Shown here: piece by piece, positions 40,314 through 49,833 of the stretch
Position numbering within the stretch: position 1 is the stretch's first letter
How the letters are laid out: each line of letters opens with the position of its first letter
Source: a virus
Virus record (IMG/VR): IMGVR_UViG_3300025853_000086
Span: 1-60,123 of that record
Reading direction: 5' to 3' (one strand)
Length of the DNA: 60,123 nt
Program-made: the position numbers and the translations under genes
Notes under the pieces: model-generated
The model's input: only the letters and a program-made list of their open reading frames with translations
What the model was told of the DNA's origin: nothing
The model's database searches: none

Positions 40314-41368
40314 GCTGCTATTTCCGCCCAATTTGGTGTTTGACTATCGTCTACGTCTACCCAGCCTGCGTTTTGATTCGGTACTATTTCGCCCCAAACC
40401 AATACATTCCCAACTCTACCTGTGCCCTGTACGCCAATAGCGTACACTGTGGCTGTACCTGTTTCGGTGGTTTCACCTAATGCTGTGGTGCCTTGAACAC
40501 CCGTAACATTGACGTTGGCATCCGCTTCTGCTGTCGCCGTGCCTAGTTGAGCAGTTGCCTGTAGACCTGTAACGTCGATAATGTTGTTGGTTATCTGGGT
40601 TACCGTGCCTAGCTCGCCCGTGGCTTCTACGCCTGTAGCGCTAACTGTTGCTCCGGCAGTGACGGTTTCTTCACCAAGGGCCGTGGTTCCCACCACTCCA
40701 GTAACGGCAACAATGGCTACGCCGGTTACTTCAACCGATCCTACTGCGCCCGTGGCTTCTAAGCCCTCAGCATCTACATCGGCACCGGCTTCTACCGCAA
40801 CAGTGCCAATAGCGCCAGTAGCTTCTACACCTGTAACCGCAACAATCGCATCTGCTTCTACTGCGGCTGTGCCTAGTGCTGTAGTACCTTGAACCCCCGT
40901 AATGGCAACAACTGCTTCGCCTATTACAGCGACGGTACCCATCTCGCCAGTGGCGGCATTACCAATGACTTCAACTGCTCCATCGGCTTCTACCGCGATG
41001 TTGCCAAGTATTGTGGTGGCATCTACGCCCGTAACATCAACTATGGCAGCGGCGTTAACAACAGGGGTGCCTATCTCTCCAGTGCCTTCTACGCCTGTTA
41101 CGTCCGCTCTGGTACGTAGATCAACGGTGACTGAGCCGGTATTACCTGTGGCTGCAACGCCTGTAACTAAAACATTGGCGTCGGCTTCGACTGCAAGACT
41201 ACCAATAACACCGGTGCCTTGTACCCCTGTTGGAGATACTATGGCCTCTGCATAAACCGCAGCAGTACCAAGTTGCCCCGTAGCCTGAACGCCGGATACG
41301 CTTATGCTAACAGAGACATTTGCATCATCTGCTATGGGAGCCGAAGCTAAAGGGTAAAAACCTAGCAT
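40310..41368 (-). CDS. Highly repetitive tail-associated protein
   Basis: This 352-residue protein is made almost wholly of 17-18-residue repeats of the form GVxATGxxGTVxVxAxAxVxVT (about 17 units between residues 20 and 335). The regular alternation of Val/Ala/Gly/Thr fits a beta-solenoid or fibrous shaft. N- and C-termini are non-repetitive (MLGFYPLASAPIADDANVSV; WVDVDDSQTPNWAEIAA). It is likely a fibre or decoration protein. It is encoded between the two fibre genes with a shared C-terminal domain. Confidence 0.75.
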   Translation of the reverse strand: MLGFYPLASAPIADDANVSVSISVSGVQATGQLGTAAVYAEAIVSPTGVQGTGVIGSLAVEADANVLVTGVAATGNTGSVTVDLRTRADVTGVEGTGEIGTPVVNAAAIVDVTGVDATTILGNIAVEADGAVEVIGNAATGEMGTVAVIGEAVVAITGVQGTTALGTAAVEADAIVAVTGVEATGAIGTVAVEAGADVDAEGLEATGAVGSVEVTGVAIVAVTGVVGTTALGEETVTAGATVSATGVEATGELGTVTQITNNIIDVTGLQATAQLGTATAEADANVNVTGVQGTTALGETTETGTATVYAIGVQGTGRVGNVLVWGEIVPNQNAGWVDVDDSQTPNWAEIAA

Positions 41369-41380
41369 GACGCTCCTCCC

Positions 41381-44236
41381 TTACACACTCCAACCTATGG
41401 TGGCGTCTACGTAGGTCAATGTTATTTGCCCGAAATTTACATCAAAAGTAAGGTCGGTTGCAGAGCTTGCTATGTTTGAACCATTCCTAGCAACGGTAAA
41501 TGAGCTTGTTGCGGCTGCGCCCGTACCGTCTTTGACGATTACAAAAGCCCCAACAGCGGGAGAGGCAGGTAGTGTAATCGTAATCCCTGCTGTTTTTACT
41601 GTTAAGAAGTCGCCCGATACTGCTGTTGTATTAGCTGTAATAACTTGAGGGCCGGTAACTGCAAGTTGGCCTCCAATAGTTAAACTACCAGTAACACTAG
41701 CGCCTGTGCTTGTCGTGGATATCTTTGCCGCGCCGTCGTAATATAAGTCTGTTGCGCCATTGAAAGTGTGTCTAAGCGCCCAGTGATTATTAACATCGTC
41801 GTAAAGGCCCATATTGGACCCGTTATCGTGCATGAACACAGCGCGTCCGCCGATGCTGTAGCCTTCATAACCACCGTGAGCACCGCCGTCAATCTGTACA
41901 GAGCCGTAGGTACCCGAGACAGGTTGGAAGTATCCGTTGCCTGTATCACCTAGACGCACACCAGTGGTATTGACGGTTATCTCGGAGCTGCCGCCAGTAG
42001 CAAGGGTAATGGTATTTGTACCAAAAGCTAAATATGTGTCTGTGTCGCCTGAGTGATAAATATTGTCTGCGACGTAAATACTTCCTGTAACCTCTGCGTT
42101 TCCTACTACATTTAATTTTTGCGACGGGGCCGTAGTGCCGATACCGACATTCCCACGATCTAATACCAACACATCATTATAATCAACGCTATTGTTGGTT
42201 TGGCTAAAGTTCCACCTTACTACCCCAGTAGTTACAGTTTGCTTTAATCTTAACTGATAAGCGTCAGATGTTGAGTACCTCCACCGCATTACAGAGCCGT
42301 CGGTAGAGGTATTTTCAGAATTTACTGTTGGGTTTGTTGCTATAAGACTAGAAAAAGTTTTAACGCCATCGACAGTTTGGTCGCCAGAAGTATTAACAGT
42401 CGGCAAAGTAATATTCGCGCTACCGTTGAACGAAACGCCGTTGATTGTACGGGCTGTTTGGAGTGTAGTTGCAGTTGTAGCGTTACCAGATAGGGCGCCG
42501 GAGAATGTTGTAGCGGTGGCTGTGCCTGAAACGGTTAATCCCGATGTGGTAACCGTAACCGTGTTGCTTCCATTAGCATATAGCTGAAGAGAGCTGTTTT
42601 CGTTGTACTGAAGTATCCATTCGTTATTTATATCATCATAGAAACCAAAGTCATCTTGGTCACCCATGATTGACCAGTGAGAAGTGCCCGTTGGAGCGAT
42701 AGAAAAACCTTCCCAAGCACCTCCAGATGACACCTCAAGCAAACCGGAGCGGTTTGTGCTGTCTCGTAAAAGAATACCGTCAATGGTGGCTGAAGTGCTA
42801 AAAGTGCCTGTCGTTGCAGAAACGGTGCCGCCGGATTGGTTTGTCGCTGTGGTTGCCGTAGTAGCGTTACCCGCAATGTTCATTGTAGAACCAGACAACA
42901 GGGTCGCGGCAGCTTGAGCTGTATAAGAACGCCCGTAGGTATCTGAGCCGTTAGTTCCCGTAAACCTAGCCATACCAGAAGTAAGGCCAGTAGTAGAGAA
43001 TGTCCCGGTAGAATTGTAGTAAGTTGCAAAAACGTAACCGCTTCCGTCACGAGCGACGACCTTACTTGCTGTTGCTGTAGTGGTGGCATCGACGTTTAGT
43101 GTGACTGTACCAGAGGTTCCACCACCGGTTAGATAGCTGCCTGCTGTTACGCCCGTGATGTCGCCTACGTTAGAGGTCCACCCCGCATCGTTGTTAAACC
43201 CTGTCAGGTCTATATTGGCTTTGGTTAGCTTCCTCTGTACACCGCCTGTATCGACAACTACAAAATAATCGCCGTCTCCATTGGTGGTGGAGGTTGTTAG
43301 CTCGTTCAGGTTCAGAGTAATAGTTGGGGTTGCCCCCTCGCTTGAAGCGCTTCCGTCTAGGCCCGCACCAGTTGCAATAGTCGCAACGTAGTTACCAGTG
43401 GTGTCTGTACCCAAAGCAACAGAGTTAGCAGCTATGGTTGCGGCAATGCTTACGTTACCGCTGCCATCAAAACTACCCGAAGTGCCTGTGACATCACCCG
43501 TTAAGCTGATTGTCCTGCCTGTAGCTAGAGTGGTTGCAGTCGTAGCGTTACCAGACAACGCACCAGAGAATGTTGTGGCAGTTGCTGTGCCAGTAACGTC
43601 TATGCCTGTGGCGGTTGTGGCGAGTTTGACTGCGTTGTCATAGTAAAATTCAGCCCTACCATCCCCATCAAAATATGCTAAATACTCAGTACCTGCCCCA
43701 TTTTTTATGGCGAGTTGATCTGCTTGAATCCACATCTCATTTGGCAATTCGGATTCAATAATATTTCTAGTGCCATTGTGATAAATCTGTAGATCATTAC
43801 CCGCACCAAACGTAGCCTTGTCGTTATCGCCAAAGGTCATGTCTCCAGAGGAAACAAAGCTAGTACCTGTAATAGCCCCCGCACTAAAGTTACCAGAGGC
43901 ATCCCTAGCGACTAGTGTAGAGGCAGTATTGGCTGTATCGCTTTGCAGGTCTTCTGCGGCAGCAGTGACAAAAATAGTCGCGTTACCAGAGAGGTTAAGC
44001 AAAGACCCCGTGCTACTTTCATCAAGCGTACGGGAAAGCGTCGTACCCGACGCCGTATAAGTGCCCGTGCCTATTTCCCACGCAGTGCCGTCTTCTATGG
44101 TGTACCGGACAGTCTCGGCGTTTGCTACCCCAGCATCTGCAAAAGTCTGAAACCCTGCTATCGCAGAGCCAAGCGTAACTGTCCCTGTCCCCGTCGTAGC
44201 GGTGGACATTTTAGCTCTATTTACTAACGTCACCAT
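41381..44236 (-). CDS. Long tail fibre protein (951 aa)
   Basis: This 951-residue fibre starts with a phage tail module ([20 protein letters not shown], then [19 protein letters not shown]). Repeated segments of the form [20 protein letters not shown] occur several times, and beta-rich blocks with display-like loops ([25 protein letters not shown]) lie between. There is no visible S74 self-cleaving chaperone; the C-terminal ~85 residues are shared with the fibre at 39026-40087. It is likely the main receptor-binding fibre. Confidence 0.85.
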   Translation of the reverse strand: MVTLVNRAKMSTATTGTGTVTLGSAIAGFQTFADAGVANAETVRYTIEDGTAWEIGTGTYTASGTTLSRTLDESSTGSLLNLSGNATIFVTAAAEDLQSDTANTASTLVARDASGNFSAGAITGTSFVSSGDMTFGDNDKATFGAGNDLQIYHNGTRNIIESELPNEMWIQADQLAIKNGAGTEYLAYFDGDGRAEFYYDNAVKLATTATGIDVTGTATATTFSGALSGNATTATTLATGRTISLTGDVTGTSGSFDGSGNVSIAATIAANSVALGTDTTGNYVATIATGAGLDGSASSEGATPTITLNLNELTTSTTNGDGDYFVVVDTGGVQRKLTKANIDLTGFNNDAGWTSNVGDITGVTAGSYLTGGGTSGTVTLNVDATTTATASKVVARDGSGYVFATYYNSTGTFSTTGLTSGMARFTGTNGSDTYGRSYTAQAAATLLSGSTMNIAGNATTATTATNQSGGTVSATTGTFSTSATIDGILLRDSTNRSGLLEVSSGGAWEGFSIAPTGTSHWSIMGDQDDFGFYDDINNEWILQYNENSSLQLYANGSNTVTVTTSGLTVSGTATATTFSGALSGNATTATTLQTARTINGVSFNGSANITLPTVNTSGDQTVDGVKTFSSLIATNPTVNSENTSTDGSVMRWRYSTSDAYQLRLKQTVTTGVVRWNFSQTNNSVDYNDVLVLDRGNVGIGTTAPSQKLNVVGNAEVTGSIYVADNIYHSGDTDTYLAFGTNTITLATGGSSEITVNTTGVRLGDTGNGYFQPVSGTYGSVQIDGGAHGGYEGYSIGGRAVFMHDNGSNMGLYDDVNNHWALRHTFNGATDLYYDGAAKISTTSTGASVTGSLTIGGQLAVTGPQVITANTTAVSGDFLTVKTAGITITLPASPAVGAFVIVKDGTGAAATSSFTVARNGSNIASSATDLTFDVNFGQITLTYVDATIGWSV

Positions 44237-44253
44237 AACTAGGGTCTCGAGGT

Positions 44254-44688
44254 TTAGGCAATACGGATAATAGCGTTGCTCGCATCAGCAGCAGGGAAGA
44301 CAATAGTAAAGTCACCCGCAGTTGAAGTTTTGTCTGAGCCAAAATCCAGAACCGCAACAGCAGGGTTAGTGCCGCCGTCAGCCAAGTAGATCAAAGCGCC
44401 ACGAGCAGTAATAGTCGCTGAAGACCATGTAGTGTCCGCAAAGTCTAAGAACGCTGTGGTGCCACTTGAAGCAGGGTTCGCTGAGATAGTCAGCGTGTTT
44501 CCGCCCGCAGTGTAGCCTGTGCCTGAGACTTCGTTAGTTACGCTGTATGCAGTAGTAGTCGCATCCAGTGTAGCCGCTGAAGTGAACAGAGCGATCTTGA
44601 ACGTCTGTGCTGTACCGCTGCTGAAGTCGAATGTTCCGTCAAGAACACCAACTTTGAATGATGTTGCCATCGCTTGTGTAATAGCCAT
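44254..44688 (-). CDS. Structural protein (tail/fibre adaptor-like)
   Basis: This 144-residue beta-rich protein starts [20 protein letters not shown]. The pattern [31 protein letters not shown] and the C-terminal [20 protein letters not shown] matches a virion protein family common next to fibres in marine phages. The exact place in the particle is not known. Confidence 0.7.
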   Translation of the reverse strand: MAITQAMATSFKVGVLDGTFDFSSGTAQTFKIALFTSAATLDATTTAYSVTNEVSGTGYTAGGNTLTISANPASSGTTAFLDFADTTWSSATITARGALIYLADGGTNPAVAVLDFGSDKTSTAGDFTIVFPAADASNAIIRIA

Positions 44689-44731
44689 TTGTGTTTCCTC
44701 TTAATAAACGCTATTTAATTTTCCCGTATTG

Positions 44732-45385
44732 TTAAGATACGGCAGGTCTCCTAACTAGTCCGGTGCGGTAAGCGTCAGTGATTTCCTTCGCCTCTCCGAA
44801 GTTCTTGAGTGCGACCACGGCTTCCATAAACCGTTTGTCATAGTTCTGCATAAGATCTGGCTCACCTTTCATATAAGTGTACGCTTCGATGAGAGACCCA
44901 TACAACATTGCCAACTCCGCGTTTTCACTGAGCCAAGTAGATGCACTATCTGCACCAGAAGTAAGGCTGTTAGGGCGGTAAAAATAATGCAGCTCCACAG
45001 TAAAAGTATCACTAGGGGTTGGGCTAACAATAAAATAGTCTGTGTTAAACAACGCATAATACTTAGGTTCACCCGTGGCTGTAGCATCAGGGTTATATTC
45101 TTGAACATAGTTTACATCTTTATAGTCCAAAAACACTTTGTTACCATTGCTGTCTGTATAGGACAACGAAAACGGTGCTAAAAAGTCGTTCGGGCAACCA
45201 AGATACTGGTTGCTCGCTGAAGTGTTCGCGGTAGCATTCTTGCGGAAAAACGTAAGCTGCACGTTTTTAAGTATGCGCTCCTCCGCTGCCCGTATAAATA
45301 TAGGCAGGTTGTTGACAAAACTAGTCTCCGTGTTTTGGGTATAGTCTTGTATCGCTTGCTTTAACTCACCGTAAGTAAAACTCAT
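44732..45385 (-). CDS. Phage adaptor (head-tail connector) protein
   Basis: This 217-residue protein starts MSFTYGELKQAIQDYTQNTE, fixed by an ATGA overlap with the upstream gene. FIRAAEERILKNVQLTFFRK, then CPNDFLAPFSLSY and a long C-terminal helix (YGSLIEAYTYMKGEPDLMQN) match the adaptor family joining portal and tail in podoviruses. Likely a ring component below the portal. Confidence 0.75.
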   Translation of the reverse strand: MSFTYGELKQAIQDYTQNTETSFVNNLPIFIRAAEERILKNVQLTFFRKNATANTSASNQYLGCPNDFLAPFSLSYTDSNGNKVFLDYKDVNYVQEYNPDATATGEPKYYALFNTDYFIVSPTPSDTFTVELHYFYRPNSLTSGADSASTWLSENAELAMLYGSLIEAYTYMKGEPDLMQNYDKRFMEAVVALKNFGEAKEITDAYRTGLVRRPAVS

Positions 45386-45684
45386 GACGTAACCACCGTT
45401 ACCCAACCAACACACCCGACACCGGTAACAGGGCCGAGCGACTCATTTTCCACAACGGGAATACCCACATACACATTGTAAGGCTCCACCCTATCTGTTC
45501 TAGGATTATGCAACGCTTGTGGGTCAGCCGGTTTAGTGATCGGTTCTAGCTGAGGGTGTTTTGGCTCAAAACACTCTTGACAAACCTTAAACCCTGTCCA
45601 CTCCACCTGCATACTTAAATAAGGGTATTGCTGCCCACATCGGTCGCAAATAGCTAAGGACTGTATCCCAATGGCATACGTCAT
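45382..45684 (-). CDS. Zinc-ribbon-containing small protein
   Basis: This 100-residue protein has AICDRCGQQYPYLSMQVEW then KVCQECFEPKHPQ, a CxxC...CxxC ribbon resembling those found at this place in podovirus tail gene blocks. It is followed by a Pro-rich linker and a hydrophobic C-terminus. It is coupled to both neighbours (TAATG and ATGA). It is probably an assembly or tail component of unknown role. Confidence 0.65.
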   Translation of the reverse strand: MTYAIGIQSLAICDRCGQQYPYLSMQVEWTGFKVCQECFEPKHPQLEPITKPADPQALHNPRTDRVEPYNVYVGIPVVENESLGPVTGVGCVGWVTVVTS

Positions 45685-46367
45685 TAGTACACCCCGTAAT
45701 AATCTTTATTCGGTGTGAGCTTTAAATTAGCTCGGTCGCGGTCTTCACTTGCCGCTCTTTCAAACTCTTCTTCGTAAATAGCTTTTAAAAACTGGGTGCG
45801 GTCGGGTGCTCTTTTTAAACTAATATAGTAGGCCAAACCCGCCGCCAAACAGGGGTAAAACCTGAAAGGCATTTCTAATGTATTCTGTTGAGTATCTGCA
45901 TCGTCTATACGAACTAACCTATCAAACACCAGAGTATACGCTTGGTCTGGTGTAGGCCATACATTCACATTAGGGTTTATCTGTCTGTCGACATAAAACT
46001 CAGTCGGCCTCGCTTGCGTGTTTTTGGTAGGGATGTTCAAAAACTCCTGCCTACTCACCCGCGATATACTAATATCTTGTTGGTTGCTTTCGCCTGCGTT
46101 AGTACGCACCACAGCAGACAAAATGTCTATTGTGTCCGTACCTAGACTATACGCGGCTGTCCCTTGAACTAAGCTCACCGAAGTCTGCTCAATCGTCCAC
46201 CGATTAAGTCCTCTATTTGCCCAGTCTGCCAACATCAAATTGAGAGACCGCCGAGCGGTTTTTAGGTCGTAGCCGGTACGGGCTTCTATCCCACAACGCT
46301 CGAAGGCCTCCTCAACGTATTCGGCAACGTCAAGCTCAAAATCTTTTGAACCAGATACAGCCATCAT
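45684..46367 (-). CDS. Tail tubular protein A-like / head-tail connector
   Basis: This 227-residue protein has DVAEYVEEAFERCGIEARTG, ARRSLNLMLADWANRGLNRW, then beta-rich AAYSLGTDTIDILSAVVRT and a C-terminal helix with AIYEEEFERAASEDRDRANL. This order is that of podovirus gp11/adaptor-like proteins, which form the ring between portal and tail nozzle. The paired neighbour at 44732-45385 has a related layout, so two adaptor-like proteins are encoded close together. Confidence 0.75.
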   Translation of the reverse strand: MMAVSGSKDFELDVAEYVEEAFERCGIEARTGYDLKTARRSLNLMLADWANRGLNRWTIEQTSVSLVQGTAAYSLGTDTIDILSAVVRTNAGESNQQDISISRVSRQEFLNIPTKNTQARPTEFYVDRQINPNVNVWPTPDQAYTLVFDRLVRIDDADTQQNTLEMPFRFYPCLAAGLAYYISLKRAPDRTQFLKAIYEEEFERAASEDRDRANLKLTPNKDYYGVY

Positions 46368-46374
46368 TTATTCC

Positions 46375-46647
46375 TTATGAGCATGGCCCTTTGACCATTT
46401 TGCTACCAGAATCGCCACCGTAGCGCATTTTTTTACGCTTAGTAGATTCACCGTAGCCTCCCATTGCCATAGCTTTGCGGGGGGACTCCATCATTGAACC
46501 ACCACCCATTTTCTTTTTACGATCTTTCATAGGAAAACCCTCTTGCATGTTCTTGTATGCTGCCGGAGAAATAGTTGACTCGCTTTTAGAGCGGGAAGTC
46601 CCTGCTTTTTTACGAGCATTTATGTTGTCGTACAGACCTCTTGCCAT
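46375..46647 (-). CDS. Small basic structural-block protein
   Basis: This 90-residue protein starts MARGLYDNINARKKAGTSRS (ribosome site AGGTGA upstream); a GTG start at 46689 is the alternative. It is rich in Lys, Met and Gly (GGGSMMESPRKAMAMGGYGE). This resembles a small conserved family of podovirus head-tail regions. The basic, flexible composition suggests DNA or scaffold contact; function not known. Confidence 0.7.
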   Translation of the reverse strand: MARGLYDNINARKKAGTSRSKSESTISPAAYKNMQEGFPMKDRKKKMGGGSMMESPRKAMAMGGYGESTKRKKMRYGGDSGSKMVKGPCS

Positions 46648-46688
46648 TGTAGTCACCTGCTTGGTTTCTTGTCCGCGTGTTATCGGCA

Positions 46689-46901
46689 CTAGCCTAAACC
46701 TTTGAGTAGCTGCAAAAGTGTGTCGCTATTAACTAAACCACCAAAAACTACCGCACCAACTAAAACCCACTTAGCTTGAAACAAGGCTTTTTTGACATCC
46801 CGCATGTCGGTATGCAACTCTTCCACTTTGCTGTAAATATGCTTTTGAGTTGTACGCATTTCCGTGAACTCAATTTCAAGCTCGTGTACTGTTTTAGCCA
46901 T
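46689..46901 (-). CDS. XhlA/holin-like membrane protein
   Basis: This 70-residue protein starts MAKTVHELEIEFTEMRTTQK; the ATG at 46901 follows GGAGGA. A coiled-coil N-terminal helix (to ~45) is followed by one membrane span (WVLVGAVVFGGLVN) and a short helix. This is the layout of haemolysin XhlA-type or antiholin-like proteins, although it is far from the lysozyme gene. Possible alternative: a tail-associated membrane protein. Confidence 0.6.
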   Translation of the reverse strand: MAKTVHELEIEFTEMRTTQKHIYSKVEELHTDMRDVKKALFQAKWVLVGAVVFGGLVNSDTLLQLLKGLG

Positions 46902-46912
46902 CATTCCTCCAC

Positions 46913-47197
46913 TTACCACGCTTTGCATGACCAATACCTTGCCGAAAATTTATCTTTGGCGGTATCGCAATTGTGCCTAGCGCGGAAGTTAGACCTACGT
47001 CCGGGAATGTTCTTTTTTATCGTCATGTTAGGGTCGCCAAAACGGACTAACTTGACCTCATCACCTTTTTTAGCCAACACCGCTGACTTTTTTGGGCCAT
47101 TGGGTGTGCGTTTAGGCTTGTTGTATCCGGCAAATGTCTCCCCTCGGTAGGTTAGCCTACCGGAAGGGGTTCTTTTTACGTTCTTTGTACTAGCCAT
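46913..47197 (-). CDS. Conserved small basic phage protein
   Basis: This 94-residue basic protein has the strongly conserved block KLVRFGDPNMTIKKNIPGRR then FRARHNCDTAKDKFSARYWS, ending CKAW. I recall very similar sequences from cyanophages and other marine phages next to head or tail genes, with no function assigned. Cys and His residues could bind zinc. Confidence 0.75.
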   Translation of the reverse strand: MASTKNVKRTPSGRLTYRGETFAGYNKPKRTPNGPKKSAVLAKKGDEVKLVRFGDPNMTIKKNIPGRRSNFRARHNCDTAKDKFSARYWSCKAW

Positions 47198-47993
47198 CTA
47201 ATTCCGTACCATTCAAAATATAAGTAATATCTAACGTAGCAGAAGCGGTAATTGTCCCGCCTATACTGTCTGCTTGCGCCCGTACTTCAATATCGGTTTT
47301 TTCTGCAAAAGATATCGGGTTCCAATAACTAATCGCCGTAGAATTATTGGCTAATAAAACTCTGTCTTTTACTTGCATAACTTCGCCAAAAGGACGGCCC
47401 TCTAAAGTAAAAATGGCAAATTTACCCGAGCTAGAGGACGCTGAAACATCTTTTTGATGCAAATACGCCGTGTACCCTCTAGGCACTGTCCAAACACACA
47501 TCAAAGTTTGATTATCACCAATTGCTATGGAGGCATACTTAGCCACCGGAACACCCGAAGCGGGTGTCGCTTCTGTCCCAACGTATAAAGTGCCTACATT
47601 TTCACCCGAACTTCCCGCTGAACGCACCACCATGCGAAATACCCGAATCCAATTAGACGCCTCTCCCAACTGAACGGCGCTTTGCCCGGCTAACGAAACC
47701 GTTACGTTTACTTCGTCATAGTTCGCGTCTAACCCGTACACCTGAACCGTTCGTGCCCCAGTGCCTGCTGACGTATCGTTTGCATCCGAACTTGAAACAT
47801 ACAAAGTCGAAGCCGCCGCAAGGTAGGTATATGTACCGCCTATCGTCCACACTGTTTCAGGAGACGTTCCTATATCCGAATTATAACCAAATTTATGTAA
47901 CGAAATATGATACGAAATCTGGTTTCGAGATACTTGCAGCTCAAACGGCTCGCTAGTGCCTACACGAGATATGGAAGAGACTTGGCGAGCCAT
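47190..47993 (-). CDS. Beta-rich virion protein
   Basis: This 267-residue protein has two or three beta-sandwich-like parts (VWTIGGTYTYLAAASTLYV; VQVYGLDANYDEVNVTVSL; RVFRMVVRSAGSSGENVGTL). It resembles capsid or tail decoration proteins of cyanophages. It overlaps the downstream gene by 8 bp. No receptor domain is recognised. Confidence 0.65.
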   Translation of the reverse strand: MARQVSSISRVGTSEPFELQVSRNQISYHISLHKFGYNSDIGTSPETVWTIGGTYTYLAAASTLYVSSSDANDTSAGTGARTVQVYGLDANYDEVNVTVSLAGQSAVQLGEASNWIRVFRMVVRSAGSSGENVGTLYVGTEATPASGVPVAKYASIAIGDNQTLMCVWTVPRGYTAYLHQKDVSASSSSGKFAIFTLEGRPFGEVMQVKDRVLLANNSTAISYWNPISFAEKTDIEVRAQADSIGGTITASATLDITYILNGTELDG

Positions 47994-48001
47994 AGTGCCC
48001 C

Positions 48002-48277
48002 CTAACTGTAAAAAACAGTCATTGCCGTAATATTTGTTTCTACCGAAACATATATATCAGACACACGGATACCCTCATCCGGGATGTTAACCGAATGAGA
48101 ATCATCTGTTTTAAAGTCAATATCTAAAGCAGTAGCGCCGCCATTACCGTCGGTAATAGTCAAACGACCGGCTCCAACATTGTCCGTTAAAACCTGTATT
48201 TGGCGTATACGAGCCGGACCTACTCCCGCAGAACCAGTGCCCGTTAGCCGTTTAGCTTTTACATCAGAACCAGCCAT
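48002..48277 (-). CDS. Small beta-rich virion protein
   Basis: This 91-residue protein starts MAGSDVKAKRLTGTGSAGVG. Alternating strands (RLTITDGNGGATALDIDF; RVSDIYVSVETNITAMTVFY) suggest a small beta-sandwich. It is located between capsid-side decoration genes; the virion role is inferred. Confidence 0.65.
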   Translation of the reverse strand: MAGSDVKAKRLTGTGSAGVGPARIRQIQVLTDNVGAGRLTITDGNGGATALDIDFKTDDSHSVNIPDEGIRVSDIYVSVETNITAMTVFYS

Positions 48278-48290
48278 ATCAACCTCCTAA

Positions 48291-48746
48291 TTAAGAAAGG
48301 TTATTGTTCTGGATATACAGAATAGTAACTGTTGCTACACCAGCAGTTCCGTCACCATCAGTTGCAGTGAAGTCTGCTAATACTTGTAGGTCTGTGGTTC
48401 CAACATCAGTTGCTTCTGTGTCCAACGTACCACGAGTAGTTCCTGCAGACTGAACACTGGTAGACGGGATAAACGCATCTGCATCAGCAGAAGTACCTAC
48501 AACAACGGTAGATGCAGTTCCATCATCATTAGCTGTAGTCACGTTAAGGATAGCGTCTACAATTTGAGAGTTAGCAGGAATGGTAGCAACTACTTGGTTT
48601 GCACTAGTCGCACCTGCAATGTCGATAACTTTAGACTGCGCCATCAGAACGTAGCCGACGTTCGCAACATTAGTACCAACGGTAGATCCAGTAGTATCTT
48701 TGATAGTCCCAGCTTTGATAGGACCAGAGAAAGTGGTAGTACCCAT
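48291..48746 (-). CDS. Virion decoration-like protein
   Basis: This 151-residue protein starts MGTTTFSGPIKAGTIKDTTG, a typical opening of a family near phage capsid genes. The ATG at 48746 has AAGAGGTG upstream and is preferred to 48767. A beta-rich C-terminus (TSTVQSAG..., GVATVTILYIQNN) follows. Likely head decoration or head-tail protein. Confidence 0.7.
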   Translation of the reverse strand: MGTTTFSGPIKAGTIKDTTGSTVGTNVANVGYVLMAQSKVIDIAGATSANQVVATIPANSQIVDAILNVTTANDDGTASTVVVGTSADADAFIPSTSVQSAGTTRGTLDTEATDVGTTDLQVLADFTATDGDGTAGVATVTILYIQNNNLS

Positions 48747-48853
48747 AAAGAAACACCTCTTGCACAAGGATTCGCTTTACAGAAAGTGCAACATCAGGGG
48801 GCATAGACCTGTCTGCAAAGCTATTGTGATGCCCTACTAGTCAAACTATACGC

Positions 48854-48884
48854 AAAAAAAGAGGGGGACACAAGTGCCCCCCTC
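48854..48884 (-). terminator. Rho-independent terminator after the capsid gene
   Basis: GAGGGGG...CCCCCTC hairpin (48861-48884) followed on the minus strand by seven U residues (48854-48860), a canonical terminator for the highly expressed capsid transcript. Run-through would feed the decoration and tail genes. Confidence 0.85.
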
Positions 48885-48890
48885 AGTTTT

Positions 48891-48912
48891 TATCGTTTCA
48901 CGTGAAACGATA
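48891..48912. promoter_or_regulatory. Perfect 22-bp palindrome containing a parS-like core
   Basis: The palindrome has the core GTTTCACGTGAAAC (48895-48908), which matches the inner 14 bases of the bacterial parS consensus TGTTTCACGTGAAACA exactly; only the outermost pair differs (C/G instead of T/A). It lies immediately after the capsid stop codon and before the terminator. No ParB gene is recognised in the window, so a host ParB would be the reader. Confidence 0.6.
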
Positions 48913-49821
48913 TTAAGCTCCAGGAGAGCCAAATACGCAACGTGGGTCCGAGACACCAAAGCTGTAACGCTCACGAGCTTTGTAGCGCACGTTGCCAGTC
49001 TCAAAATCACCTTCCATAGAAGTTTTGATCGCAGAGCGGACAAAATGCTTAAAGCCGTTCGGTGCATCCGTTTTGATGAAGAATGCGTCTGGATCGGTTA
49101 GGAAGTGGTTGACCACATAACCGTCAGGCAACATACCCATGTTACGGATTGCGTTGATGTCGTTATCAGCAGTGCTTGGACGCAAGTTACTAGCCATCAA
49201 GCGCTCAGCAACGAATTGCAGCGCAGGAGGGATAATTAGCTTACGGCCTTGCAGTGCAATCTTCAGGCCACGCTCGTCGATGAACGCCGAGATATCAATC
49301 AACGACTGTTCAAGTGACGTTTCGTTAAGGTCTGCCGCAGTTGCAAGCTCGTTTGCAAAGTTACCACCACCTACAGTTGGGTGAGCAGTAGAGCAGAGCT
49401 CTACACCGTCGCCGATCGTGTAGTTGCTATCGAACGCATTGTTCAGGATAGCCGCTGCTTTGACTTGCTTAGTGTTAGCCATACTACGAGCCAAAGCGCG
49501 TGTGTAGCGAGAGCTGAGGCGGTCGTAGAGGTTATCCTCAACGGCTTCTTCAGTGATCGCAAACGCAAGCGCGATTGTTTCGTGAGTATAGCGAGCAGTA
49601 AACGCTTCGTTAGCTGTGTCGTAAGATACAGCTGCGCCTTCACCCTTAACAGGTGCTTGGCCGAAGCCTGCTAACATGACTTCTTCTTCAAACGCTCGGT
49701 CTGAAGATTCTGTCTCGAAGATTTCGGCATGCTCATTGTCATACCTATCGTACTCCAGACCGAACAAGGCATTCAATCCTGGCTCAAGTTCTTTTAGGAG
49801 TTGGGAACGAGTAATCGCCAT
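48913..49821 (-). CDS. Major capsid protein (HK97-like)
   Basis: This 302-residue protein starts MAITRSQLLKELEPGLNALF. The N-terminal GLNALFGLEYDRY, then EAFTARYTHETIALAFAITE, then LQGRKLIIPPALQFVAERLM and a C-terminal DAFFIKTDAPNGFKHFVRSA match Mu gpT-like / HK97-fold capsids. Position after the scaffold gene and before decoration genes supports this. No protease is seen beside it, and the N-terminus is not visibly processed. Confidence 0.85.
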   Translation of the reverse strand: MAITRSQLLKELEPGLNALFGLEYDRYDNEHAEIFETESSDRAFEEEVMLAGFGQAPVKGEGAAVSYDTANEAFTARYTHETIALAFAITEEAVEDNLYDRLSSRYTRALARSMANTKQVKAAAILNNAFDSNYTIGDGVELCSTAHPTVGGGNFANELATAADLNETSLEQSLIDISAFIDERGLKIALQGRKLIIPPALQFVAERLMASNLRPSTADNDINAIRNMGMLPDGYVVNHFLTDPDAFFIKTDAPNGFKHFVRSAIKTSMEGDFETGNVRYKARERYSFGVSDPRCVFGSPGA

Positions 49822-49833
49822 TTCCTATTCTCC

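Noticed and set aside
44724-44742. Short hairpin as terminator between 44732 and 44688 genes
   Set aside because: Only 6 bp, spans the stop codon and is not followed by a U-tract of use; too weak to report.
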